Shown here: piece after piece, positions 1 to 5,819 of the stretch | Layout: every line of letters begins with the position of its first letter | Position numbering within the stretch: the stretch's first letter is position 1 | NCBI GenBank assembly: GCA_964623735.1 | Contig: CAZUVE010000115.1 | Coordinates: forward strand, 1 to 9,009 | Source of the DNA: SW-9-67-25 sp964623735 | Lineage (GTDB): Archaea > Halobacteriota > Halobacteria > Halobacteriales > Haloarculaceae | Length of the DNA: 9,009 nt | Direction: 5' to 3' | Made by a program: the position numbers and the translations under genes | Notes under the pieces: generated by a model | The model's database searches: none | Seen by the model: only the letters and a program-made list of their open reading frames with translations | What the model was told of the DNA's origin: nothing

Positions 1-214
1 CCACGTCGACAGGGAGGGCGTCGCGGTCCAGGAGGCGTTCGAGCATCGTCCCCACCCCGGCGGCCACCTCCACCACCCGGACTGGCGGGTCCCGGTCGGA
101 CAGGAACGCCATCGCGTCCCGGAACACCCGTTCGTCCAGAGCGCGGTTGTCGACGGTGCGCTTTGCCGCGAGATACCGCTGGGTCGAGTACTCCCCGGGC
201 GGCCCGTCTACCAT
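1..214 (-). CDS. SAM-dependent methyltransferase, N-terminal part (runs off left edge)
   Basis: This is the first 71 codons of a minus-strand gene whose 3' part lies outside the window. The reading begins MVDGPPGEYSTQRYLAAKRT. Around residues 46-62 it has a glycine-rich SAM-binding loop (class I methyltransferase motif I): hydrophobic strand VRVVEV, Glu49, then A-A-G-V-G55 and TMLERLL. The family transfers a methyl group from S-adenosylmethionine; the acceptor cannot be told from this part. ATG at 214 was chosen as the first ATG. The frame stays open upstream to a TAA near 310, and a TTG at 277 would add 21 residues that read like protein (ATDPTGDWCVTTG). No clear TATA box or Shine-Dalgarno site precedes the ATG at 214, so the true start may be upstream. 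Motif I is seen in the sequence; the family call is an inference from it. Confidence 0.75.
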   Translation of the reverse strand, partial: MVDGPPGEYSTQRYLAAKRTVDNRALDERVFRDAMAFLSDRDPPVRVVEVAAGVGTMLERLLDRDALPVDV

Positions 215-821
215 CGCCCGAGCGAGAGCAGGGGGTCCAGTCGTGACGCACCAGTCACCGGTCGGGTCCGTCGCCAACTCCCGCGATGATCGTGCGCGCA
301 GCCGAGATTACGACGAGGGTGCCGGCCGACCGAGTGCCCGCGGCGAGCAACGCGTCGGCGGTCTACGTCCGCCGGTGTACGAACCACCCGCCGAAGACGG
401 CGGTGAACACCGCCGCCGGGGGGCCGACCTGTCCGTGTGCGCGGCAGACCTGTCGGACGGAGCGTAGGCAAAACGCACACGTCGCGACACGGAGCGACAG
501 TCCCCGTGGCTTCCGCCGACGCGCCCGTCACAGCCGGCGTTGCCGCGGTAGCGAGGCATCCGACGACGCCCACTGGTGGTGAGGCAGTGAGAGATGGCGA
601 AGGTCGGGTCTGTGACACACTCGACAGTTCGAACGTGACTGACTTATCTTGTCGGTTCGGCGTCGGACTCGTACGGGTCGTGACGCGGCGAATGGTATCA
701 CCCGTTCCGTCGACCGGTAAAACAACGACAAAACCGAAGACGCGGTCGACAGGAGCAGTTGTGTGGCCGGCTCTGTTCGGGCAGGGCCAGCCTTTAGATT
801 GCCGGCGAACAACTGTTGCAC
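215..821. other. Long stretch without a supported gene
   Basis: About 600 nt separate the methyltransferase from the next gene. Several frames are open on both strands, but the translations are Arg/Pro/Ser-rich and look like antisense shadows of GC-rich DNA, with no family signature or plausible start. The visible structure is a GC-rich near-perfect palindrome at 398-415 (half-site CGGCGGTG, centre AA), which could form a hairpin. The part from about 600 to 800 has lower GC and a run of A-rich triplets (715-735), ending in the TATA-like promoter of the next gene. No tRNA, rRNA or CRISPR features were found. The first 63 nt may be methyltransferase coding sequence if that gene starts at the TTG at 277. 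Confidence 0.5.
793..799 (+). promoter_or_regulatory. TATA-like box for the 83-residue protein gene
   Basis: TTTAGAT is centred about 26 nt before the ATG at 822. This is where an archaeal TATA box should lie if transcription starts at or next to the start codon. No Shine-Dalgarno sequence lies before the ATG, consistent with a leaderless mRNA. Confidence 0.55.
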
Positions 822-1073
822 ATGCACTGGCAGAGACGGCGCGATCTGGAGGGCGGGAAAGAACTGGGTGTCTGGGTGCTTCTCGACGATGGAGCCGTCG
901 AGAACGAACTGTACGTCGAGTCCCACGAGTACCGGGGCGGCGATTTCGACGTATACACTGCGTCGCCCGAGGGCGAGTGGGAACACAGAGGGACCTTCGA
1001 CACGGCCGGCACCGCGTTCGACGCGGCCCTTGCGTACATCGACGAGAGTCAATTCCCGGTCGAGGGCGTGTGA
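822..1073 (+). CDS. Small acidic protein of unknown function (83 aa)
   Basis: I do not recognise the family. The protein is 83 residues, with a basic stretch right after the start (MHWQRRRDLEGG). The remainder is strongly acidic, as is typical of haloarchaeal cytoplasmic proteins. It contains short alternating hydrophobic/charged stretches suggesting beta strands (GVWVLLDDG, VENELYVESHEY, FDVYTASPEGEW) and a C-terminal helix-like segment (AFDAALAYIDESQF). There is no signal peptide, membrane helix, or Cys/His metal site. ATG 822 is preferred over the TTG two codons upstream because the TATA-like box at 793-799 fits a leaderless start there. Third codon positions are mostly G/C, the composition is protein-like, and the frame ends cleanly at TGA, all of which support a real gene. 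It stands alone between non-coding stretches and is likely monocistronic. Confidence 0.7.
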   Translation: MHWQRRRDLEGGKELGVWVLLDDGAVENELYVESHEYRGGDFDVYTASPEGEWEHRGTFDTAGTAFDAALAYIDESQFPVEGV

Positions 1074-1308
1074 GCGGGCCTGTCCTCGCGGACGACGCGT
1101 CCGTGCACTGTACTAACAGAGGGACTCGCTGATACGTTCGGCCGCGACCGGTTCGCCAGCAGTCGCCGACAACGGGCCGGGGCCGATCGCGCCCGCCGGC
1201 GTTTCTTGGCAACACATAATCCAAACCGCACACGGAAACAAGTAAAAAACGTTGTGTGGATCCGTTCGGTATCGCTCGAGACAGATTGCTGTCCCTGTTT
1301 CCCGTCAC

Positions 1309-1334
1309 GACCGAACGCCGTCGTGCGGTCGGTC
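1309..1334. repeat. Imperfect hairpin, 10-bp stem
   Basis: The left arm at 1309-1318 (GACCGAACGC) pairs with the right arm at 1325-1334 (GCGGTCGGTC) with one mismatch, around a 6-nt loop. It lies 3' of both converging transcription units and could help end either. A 13-mer inside it (CGTCGTGCGGTCG, 1319-1331) recurs exactly at 8183-8195, inside another hairpin. Confidence 0.5.
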
Positions 1335-1349
1335 CGGTAAAACGGTACA

Positions 1350-1369
1350 ACCGACCCTATCAGGTCGGT
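1350..1369 (-). terminator. Terminator-like hairpin after lctP
   Basis: ACCGACC at 1350-1356 and GGTCGGT at 1363-1369 are perfect complements around a 6-nt loop. The hairpin begins 14 nt past the lctP remnant's stop codon. Read on the minus strand it is followed by a T-rich stretch containing TTTT. Position and shape fit a 3' end of the lactate operon transcript. Archaeal termination relies more on T-tracts than hairpins, so the functional call is an inference. Confidence 0.45.
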
Positions 1370-1382
1370 CGAGCCGAGAGTG

Positions 1383-2371
1383 TCAGAACGCCCCCGGGAC
1401 GACGACGTAGGCCAGCAGTAGCGTCAGTATCCCGGTGGCGACCCCGTAGTAGACCAGGGTATCAGTTCCAGCCGGATGACGCGGCCTTCCTCGCCGATGA
1501 GACCGACGACCGTGAGCGCGGCAACGACGTTGTGGATGGCGACGAGGTTGCCGATGGCGCCGCCGACGGCCTGTGCAGCGACCACGATCTGGGTGGGAGC
1601 GCCAATCTGCTGTGCGGCCTCGAACTGGAAGAGCCCGAACAGAATGTCGCTGACGGTGTTCGACCCGGCGATGAAGGCGCCGAACGCACCGATGAAGCCC
1701 GAGAAGAACGGATACAGCCCGCCAGTGACGTCGGCGGTCAGCTGCGAGAGGACCTGGAGCATCCCGGGTTCACTCCCGGCCGCGACGGGTGCGTTCCCGG
1801 TGAACTGCATGATCATCACCGTCGCGACAGCGAACCACAGCGCGACGACCGCCGGGGCGATGTTCCGGAACGCTTCCGCCCACGAATCCCTGATCTGGCG
1901 GGTGTCCATCCCGTGGAGCCCGTAGGTCACAATCGCGACCAGCACGAAGAGGGTCCCCGGCAGGTAGACAACCTCGATTCCCTCGGAGCAGGGTGTGCCG
2001 AGGATGTTGTTCCACTCCAGGGCGACGCCGGCCAGGAAGCTCTGGAGCGACGGAATAACGCGCGTCACCACGAGCAGGGCCGCCACGAGGATGTACGGTA
2101 CCCAGGCCATGCCCAGCGACATGTCCCGGCTGTGCATGTCCTCGAAGGCAGTGCCGCCGTCGGCGGCGACCGTTTGCTCACCCGTGGTCGTCCCGCCGGA
2201 GACGCCGGTTCCCGGTTCGATGCTCCCGACCCAGTGGTCGGGCCACCCCTCCCGGGGACCGAAGTCCCAGTCCTCCTCGGGGAGAAAGTAGCCGGCCCGC
2301 AGGGTCACGGTGACGATCAGCAGGCCGATCATCGCCCCGAGCAGTGCCGGGAAGGTCGGATATTTTTCCCC
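1383..2371 (-). pseudogene. lctP: L-lactate permease (LctP family), 5'-truncated and frameshifted
   Basis: The translation is a polytopic membrane protein with LctP/LldP-like content: many hydrophobic helices, and the conserved-looking stretches PREGWPDHWVGSIEPG, FSGFIGAFGAFIAGSNTVSD and VAAQAVGGAIGNLVAIHNVV. Intact family members, such as E. coli LldP, have roughly 550 residues and move lactate across the membrane. Here only about 316 C-terminal residues remain. Reading upstream, family-like sequence (KYPTFPALLGAM) continues past the ATG at 2332 but meets an in-frame TGA at 2372-2374. The adjacent lutBA-like gene ends only 100 nt further, so the N-terminal half has no room. A second lesion lies at 1457-1459: CTG-ATA-CCC runs into TGG. 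One extra C would give LIPLVYYGVATGILTLLLAY...VVVPGAF, the expected C-terminus ending at the TGA at 1383. As written, the frame instead ends at 1424 after unrelated residues. It is third in the operon, after the lutB-lutA fusion. The frameshift could be a sequencing error in a C run; the truncation could not. Confidence 0.85.
2360..2367 (-). promoter_or_regulatory. TATA-like box at the lctP truncation point
   Basis: On the minus strand this reads AAAAATAT, about 30 nt before the ATG at 2332 of the lctP remnant, in the most A/T-rich spot of the area. It could by chance act as a promoter for a nearly leaderless transcript of the remnant. The sequence also encodes residues of the remnant (EKY), so it may simply be old coding sequence. 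Confidence 0.25.
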
Positions 2372-2473
2372 TCAGCCCGGGAGTGTCGCTGCGAGTCTCT
2401 CGACCGGATGGGGTCGTCTCCTGCAGGCGGTCGGTCGTCCGAGGTCGGCCCGTCGCCGCGGCGAGTCGTGGTC

Positions 2474-4672
2474 TCAGCGGTCGGGTGCGAGCAGTTCCAC
2501 CGGGTGGACGGGGTCCTCGCCGAGCAGGTCGCCGATCTGGTCCGTACAGGAGGTCCCGCTGGCGAGCACGTGGTCGGCGTCCATCTCCCGCAACTGCCCT
2601 TCGAGGTGCGAGCCGACGTCCATCGCCAGGTCGTAGTACTGCTCCTTGTAGCCGAACGAACCTGCCATCCCGCAACACTCGACGTCGCTCGTCGCCACCT
2701 CGTACCCACACTTCTCCAGGACCGCCAGCGTGTACTCCGCCAGCCCCATCGTGCGTTGCTGGCAGTGGCTGTGGTACGCGACCGAGACACCATCGGCCGT
2801 CGCGAGCGCGTCGGCGTCGGCGCTGTTGGCGAGCAGTCCGTAGACGTACTCGACGACTTCGTAGCTGTTCTCGGCCAGCGGGTCGAACGCCTCCCCGGAC
2901 AGGAGCCGCTCGTAATCCTCGCGGAACATCGCGAGATCGCTGGGTTCCACGACGACCACGTCGTAGCCCTCGTCCACGTAGGGACCGAGGGCGTCCGAAA
3001 CCCGCTCGGCCTTGGTCCGTGCGGTGTCGATCATGCCCTGCGAGAGGGGGGCCCGACCGCTCCCGGAGACCGGTGGCACCACCACCTCACAGCCCAGCGC
3101 CTCCAGGACACGGACAGCCGCCTTCCCGCGCTCGACCAGCATGTAGTTCGTGTAGGGGTCGGCATAGAGGACGACCCGTTTCTCCGGATCGTCGGGCTGT
3201 GGTGTCTCACACGCCTCGAACCACTCGACAAGCGTCTCCCGGCTGAACGCGGGCAGGTCGCGGCGCCGGTCCACGCCGGCGAACGTCTCGAGGAGGAGTT
3301 TGGCGGGGGTGGAGTTGGCGACCCAGTTCGACAGCGGAGCGAACGCACTGCCCACCTCGGCGAGGGTCTCAAAGTTTCCGAAGAGGCGTTTCTGGAGGCC
3401 GGGGCCGCTGGTCTCCGTGTCGGGGGTCAGTCCATCGACGAGGAACGCCACGTTCGGGTCCCGGCCGCTGTTGATCCGGTCCCGGACGACGGTGTTGATC
3501 CAGGGGATGTCGATCCCGACCGGACAGGCGTCGACACACCGGGAACAGCCGGTACAGAGGTCGTTGAACTCCGCCGCCGAATCGAGCCCGTGGACGCCCG
3601 CCTCCCAGCCGGTCGCGATGCCACCCGAGTAGGTCTCGCCGCCGAACGCGTGGCCGCCGACCGACTGGAAGTTCGCACACGTGTTCGCGCAGGCCGAACA
3701 CCGGACGCAGTACAGCGTCTCCCGCAGGTGTTCGTCCTCTCGCATCGCCAGCCGGCCGTTGTCGATCAACACGAGGTGGAAGTCACGGTCGACCTCCCCG
3801 TCGGTGATCGGCGTCTCCGGGTCGTCGAAGTCGACCGTGGGCGAGTCCATCGGCGGCGTGAACAGCGACACGTAGCTGGTGATATCCTGGCCCGTCCCCG
3901 AACGGCCGATGAGTTCGACGAACGGCCGGAGATCCTCGACGCTCGGGACGATCTTCTCGACGCCGGCTACCGCGATGTGTGTGTCGGGGACGGTCACTGT
4001 CTTGCGGGCGTTGCCCTCGCTCGTCACGAGGGCGAGGGTCCCCGAGTCGGCCGTGATGAAGTTCGCGCCCGTCATCCCCACGTCGGCACCCTCGATGAGT
4101 TCGCCCAGACGCTCGCGGGCGAAGGTCGTCAACTCCTCGGCCGTCTCCAGCGGTTCCTCGGGATCGAACCGTTCGTTGAACAGGTCGGCGATCCCCCCGC
4201 GGGACTTGTGGATGGCCGGCGCGACGATGTGGGAGGGCGCCTCGTCGGCCACCTGGAGGACCCACTCCCCGAGGTCGGTCTCGATGACATCGACGCCCTG
4301 GGTCTCGAGGTGGTCGTTGACCTCGATCTCCTCGCTGGTCATCGACTTGCTCTTGACCAGGCGGTCGGCGTCGACGCTCCCGCAGACCTCCGCGACGTAC
4401 TCGTTGGCGTCGGCGGCGTCCTGCGCTATGTAGACTGTCCCGCCGTTCTCCTCGATGGTCGCGGCGAGTTCGTCGATCAACTCGGGCAGGCGCCCGATTG
4501 CGTCCTCCTTGATCGCCCGGGCCTCGTCTTTCAGTCCCTCGTAGTCGTCGAGTTTCGCGACCGACTCGTACCGGCCGAGATTGAACCCGCGGGTGTTCTC
4601 GGCGACCGCCTCGCCCTCCGTAGCCAGCAGCTGGCGGATGTGGGCAGCCTTGGCCTCGCGGTCGACGCTCAT
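2474..4672 (-). CDS. lutB: LutB-LutA fusion: LUD domain, two 4Fe-4S clusters and CCG domain (lactate utilization)
   Basis: This 732-residue cytoplasmic protein joins two subunits that are separate in bacteria such as Bacillus subtilis, where LutA, LutB and LutC form a Fe-S lactate-oxidizing system. Residues ~70-300 form a LUD domain, with the LutB-type stretch KSKSMTSEEIEVN (107-119), then ETDLGEW, PSHIVAPAIHKSR (146-158), and TGANFITADSGTLALVTSEG (201-220). Two ferredoxin-like 4Fe-4S motifs follow: C322xxC325xxC328xxxC332 and C373xxC376xxC379xxxC383P. The C-terminal third (about 500-732) is LutA/GlpC-like. Its second half keeps cluster ligands: Cys637 in HSHCQQ, the Cys666-Cys667-Gly pair, and Cys709 in SGTSCTDQ. 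In the first half, the place for a CCG motif reads PPVSGSGRAP (533-542), with no cysteine. ATG 4672 overlaps the lutC stop by 4 nt (ATGA), implying translational coupling. The LUD, ferredoxin and CCG motifs are seen; the lactate role is family knowledge, reinforced by the lctP remnant next door. Confidence 0.88.
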   Translation of the reverse strand: MSVDREAKAAHIRQLLATEGEAVAENTRGFNLGRYESVAKLDDYEGLKDEARAIKEDAIGRLPELIDELAATIEENGGTVYIAQDAADANEYVAEVCGSVDADRLVKSKSMTSEEIEVNDHLETQGVDVIETDLGEWVLQVADEAPSHIVAPAIHKSRGGIADLFNERFDPEEPLETAEELTTFARERLGELIEGADVGMTGANFITADSGTLALVTSEGNARKTVTVPDTHIAVAGVEKIVPSVEDLRPFVELIGRSGTGQDITSYVSLFTPPMDSPTVDFDDPETPITDGEVDRDFHLVLIDNGRLAMREDEHLRETLYCVRCSACANTCANFQSVGGHAFGGETYSGGIATGWEAGVHGLDSAAEFNDLCTGCSRCVDACPVGIDIPWINTVVRDRINSGRDPNVAFLVDGLTPDTETSGPGLQKRLFGNFETLAEVGSAFAPLSNWVANSTPAKLLLETFAGVDRRRDLPAFSRETLVEWFEACETPQPDDPEKRVVLYADPYTNYMLVERGKAAVRVLEALGCEVVVPPVSGSGRAPLSQGMIDTARTKAERVSDALGPYVDEGYDVVVVEPSDLAMFREDYERLLSGEAFDPLAENSYEVVEYVYGLLANSADADALATADGVSVAYHSHCQQRTMGLAEYTLAVLEKCGYEVATSDVECCGMAGSFGYKEQYYDLAMDVGSHLEGQLREMDADHVLASGTSCTDQIGDLLGEDPVHPVELLAPDR

Positions 4673-5169
4673 CCGACGACCACCACCTCGACGGTCTCGG
4701 GGCCGTGTGCGCCCCGAACGAGCGCCCCCATGTCGGCGGTTGCCGACGGACCGGTCGCGATGATGGCCGAGTCACGCGTCTCCCGCAGCTCCCTGCCCAG
4801 CCACTCGAAGGCCGCCGCCATGTCCGGAACGACGTCCTCGGCACGGAGGACGGCGACGTGTCTGTCGACGAACAGGCTGACGGGTTCGCTCGCGGCCTCG
4901 TCGGCGCGCAGGAGGAGGCTCCCGTAGTCGGCGATTGCCAGTGCTGCCCCGGTCACGCCTGTATCCGCCGCCGCCAGGTCGGCAGGCGTCGGGTCGGGGG
5001 TCACGTCCGGAGGCAACTCCACGCCGTCGATCCCCAGCGGGGCGCCGACTGCGGGTGCCTCGATGGCGTCCGCGATGGCTGCGGTCGCCTCCTCGGCCGT
5101 CGCTCGCGTCAGGTCGACGCCGTACTCCGCCGCCCGCGAGGCGAAGCGCTCGTACTCGCCCTCGGTCAT
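4669..5169 (-). CDS. lutC: LutC-like LUD domain protein (lactate utilization)
   Basis: This 166-residue cytoplasmic protein is a compact LUD domain of the LutC type, shorter than the roughly 240 residues of B. subtilis LutC. Recognisable segments are TGVTGAALAIADYGSLLL (70-87), HVAVLRAEDVV (104-114) and a conserved-looking C-terminal loop TGPSATADMGALVRGAHGP (139-157). It is the promoter-proximal gene of the minus-strand lactate cluster and overlaps the next gene by 4 nt. The start at 5169 is chosen because GGGGAGG (5177-5183) sits 7 nt upstream, an excellent Shine-Dalgarno match. The same frame remains open upstream to a TTG at 5463, but that 98-residue extension is Pro/Gly/Ser-rich, unlike a LUD protein, and overlaps the 84-bp palindrome, so I exclude it. 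LutC is thought to act with LutA and LutB in lactate oxidation; its exact role is not visible here. Confidence 0.82.
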   Translation of the reverse strand: MTEGEYERFASRAAEYGVDLTRATAEEATAAIADAIEAPAVGAPLGIDGVELPPDVTPDPTPADLAAADTGVTGAALAIADYGSLLLRADEAASEPVSLFVDRHVAVLRAEDVVPDMAAAFEWLGRELRETRDSAIIATGPSATADMGALVRGAHGPETVEVVVVG

Positions 5170-5176
5170 AACACCG

Positions 5177-5183
5177 CCTCCCC
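5177..5183 (-). promoter_or_regulatory. Shine-Dalgarno site of lutC
   Basis: On the minus strand this reads GGGGAGG, 7 nt before the ATG at 5169. It decides the lutC start and implies a transcript with a leader, in contrast to the leaderless plus-strand genes in this window. No convincing TATA box is seen; a weak candidate (CATAGAAG) lies at about 5229-5236. Confidence 0.7.
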
Positions 5184-5408
5184 GGTAGTGACACAATCTC
5201 GCATAGTGGTACTCTTCGTGTCGACGCACTTCTATGTTTCTGGTCCCGGGAACCGGGGACAGGGAGACGAGGGGGAACCCGGACCTGTCGGGGAAGCTAG
5301 TCGTCCCCGGCGGCGCGGACGCCGGACTGGGTCCCGGTCCCGCTCCGGGACCACCGGCGACGACTCTGTAGACGGCAGAGAGGGCCCAGACACCCATCCC
5401 GAGGGGGA

Positions 5409-5492
5409 TATAGGGATGTTCGAAAGCGTTTATGAGGTCGACCGCATACGTTTTTGCGGTCAATCCTGTAATGACTTTCGAACATCCCTATA
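5409..5492. repeat. 84-bp imperfect palindrome with 18-bp perfect arms
   Basis: The left arm TATAGGGATGTTCGAAAG (5409-5426) is repeated exactly in inverse at 5475-5492. Inside the 48-nt spacer is a second perfect inverted pair, GACCGCA (5440-5446) and TGCGGTC (5455-5461), around an 8-nt loop. The 13-nt segments between outer and inner arms match only partly, so the whole is a cruciform-like two-step palindrome. Each end begins with a TATAGGG box facing inward. It could be a miniature inverted-repeat element, a paired regulator site, or a long RNA hairpin. I see no second copy in this window and no obvious target duplication. Confidence 0.75.
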
Positions 5493-5629
5493 CTGGAGGA
5501 TCTGCTCCTGACGGGAAGAACCGCCTCGTGGACGGTCTGTCCCCCGCCCGAAACCGGGTGTAGACTGCCCGCGAGCCTCTCGAAACAGTGAGAGCACTCC
5601 GGATACGGGTCTCTCGGCTGTTCCGAGGT

Positions 5630-5653
5630 TGTTACAAATGTATACTTGTAACA
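5630..5653. promoter_or_regulatory. Operator-like palindrome (TGTTACAA-N8-TTGTAACA)
   Basis: Perfect 8-bp half-sites TGTTACAA (5630-5637) and TTGTAACA (5646-5653) are separated by 8 nt, two helical-turn faces apart, as for a dimeric winged-helix or ribbon-helix regulator. It is A/T-rich within GC-rich surroundings. It lies 166 nt before the SMC-related gene and about 460 nt before lutC, so its target is uncertain. The regulator is unknown. Confidence 0.5.
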
Positions 5654-5790
5654 CACGGTCGTCAGCGCAGACAGCCATCCGCCCGGTCACGGTCCACTCA
5701 ACGACAACGTCGCTGTACCGATTTTCCGTGTCGACCGCGAGGCGTCGTGGGACCGGGGACGGCGGACAGCGACCGTACCGGGGGTAACCC

Positions 5791-5796
5791 TTTTAT
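5791..5796 (+). promoter_or_regulatory. TATA box of the SMC-related gene
   Basis: TTTTAT is centred about 26-27 nt before the ATG at 5820. This is the expected distance if the transcript begins at the start codon, and it favours this ATG over the in-frame GTG at 5799, which nearly abuts the box. Confidence 0.65.
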
Positions 5797-5819
5797 CCGT
5801 GACCGAATACAGCAGAGCC

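Larger units (their letters stand above)
1074..1382. other. Intergenic region between convergent units
   Basis: About 310 nt lie between the small plus-strand gene and the 3' end of the minus-strand lactate cluster. No coding frame has recognisable content. The lower-GC patch at 1210-1260 (an A-rich run around 1243-1249) could carry the 3' end of the plus-strand transcript. The right half holds two neighbouring hairpins annotated separately. Confidence 0.5.
5170..5819. other. Divergent intergenic region with palindromes
   Basis: These 650 nt separate the minus-strand lactate cluster from the plus-strand SMC-related gene, so both should be driven from here. No frame encodes anything recognisable. 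The region holds the lutC Shine-Dalgarno site, an 84-bp imperfect palindrome (5409-5492), a 24-bp operator-like palindrome (5630-5653) and the TATA box of the SMC-related gene (5791-5796). The size is large for a haloarchaeal promoter region and suggests a lost gene, an inserted element, or elaborate control. Confidence 0.6.

Noticed and set aside
230..480. Hydrophobic minus-strand fragments (VFTAVFGGWFVHRR and TLVVISAARTIIAGV) suggesting a small membrane protein
   Set aside because: They are interrupted by stops in the same frame, have no start codon, and overlap the possible upstream start of the methyltransferase; at best an old remnant.
1256..4927. Very long plus-strand open frame (about 1,220 codons) through the lactate cluster
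   Set aside because: It is the antisense of lctP, lutB-lutA and lutC; its translation is Arg/His/Val/Asp-rich low-information sequence typical of antisense frames in GC-rich haloarchaea, while the minus strand shows clear family motifs.
5170..5463. 98-residue in-frame N-terminal extension of lutC from a TTG at 5463
   Set aside because: The residues are Pro/Gly/Ser-rich and unlike a LUD protein, the first part comes from the 84-bp palindrome, and a strong Shine-Dalgarno site marks the ATG at 5169.
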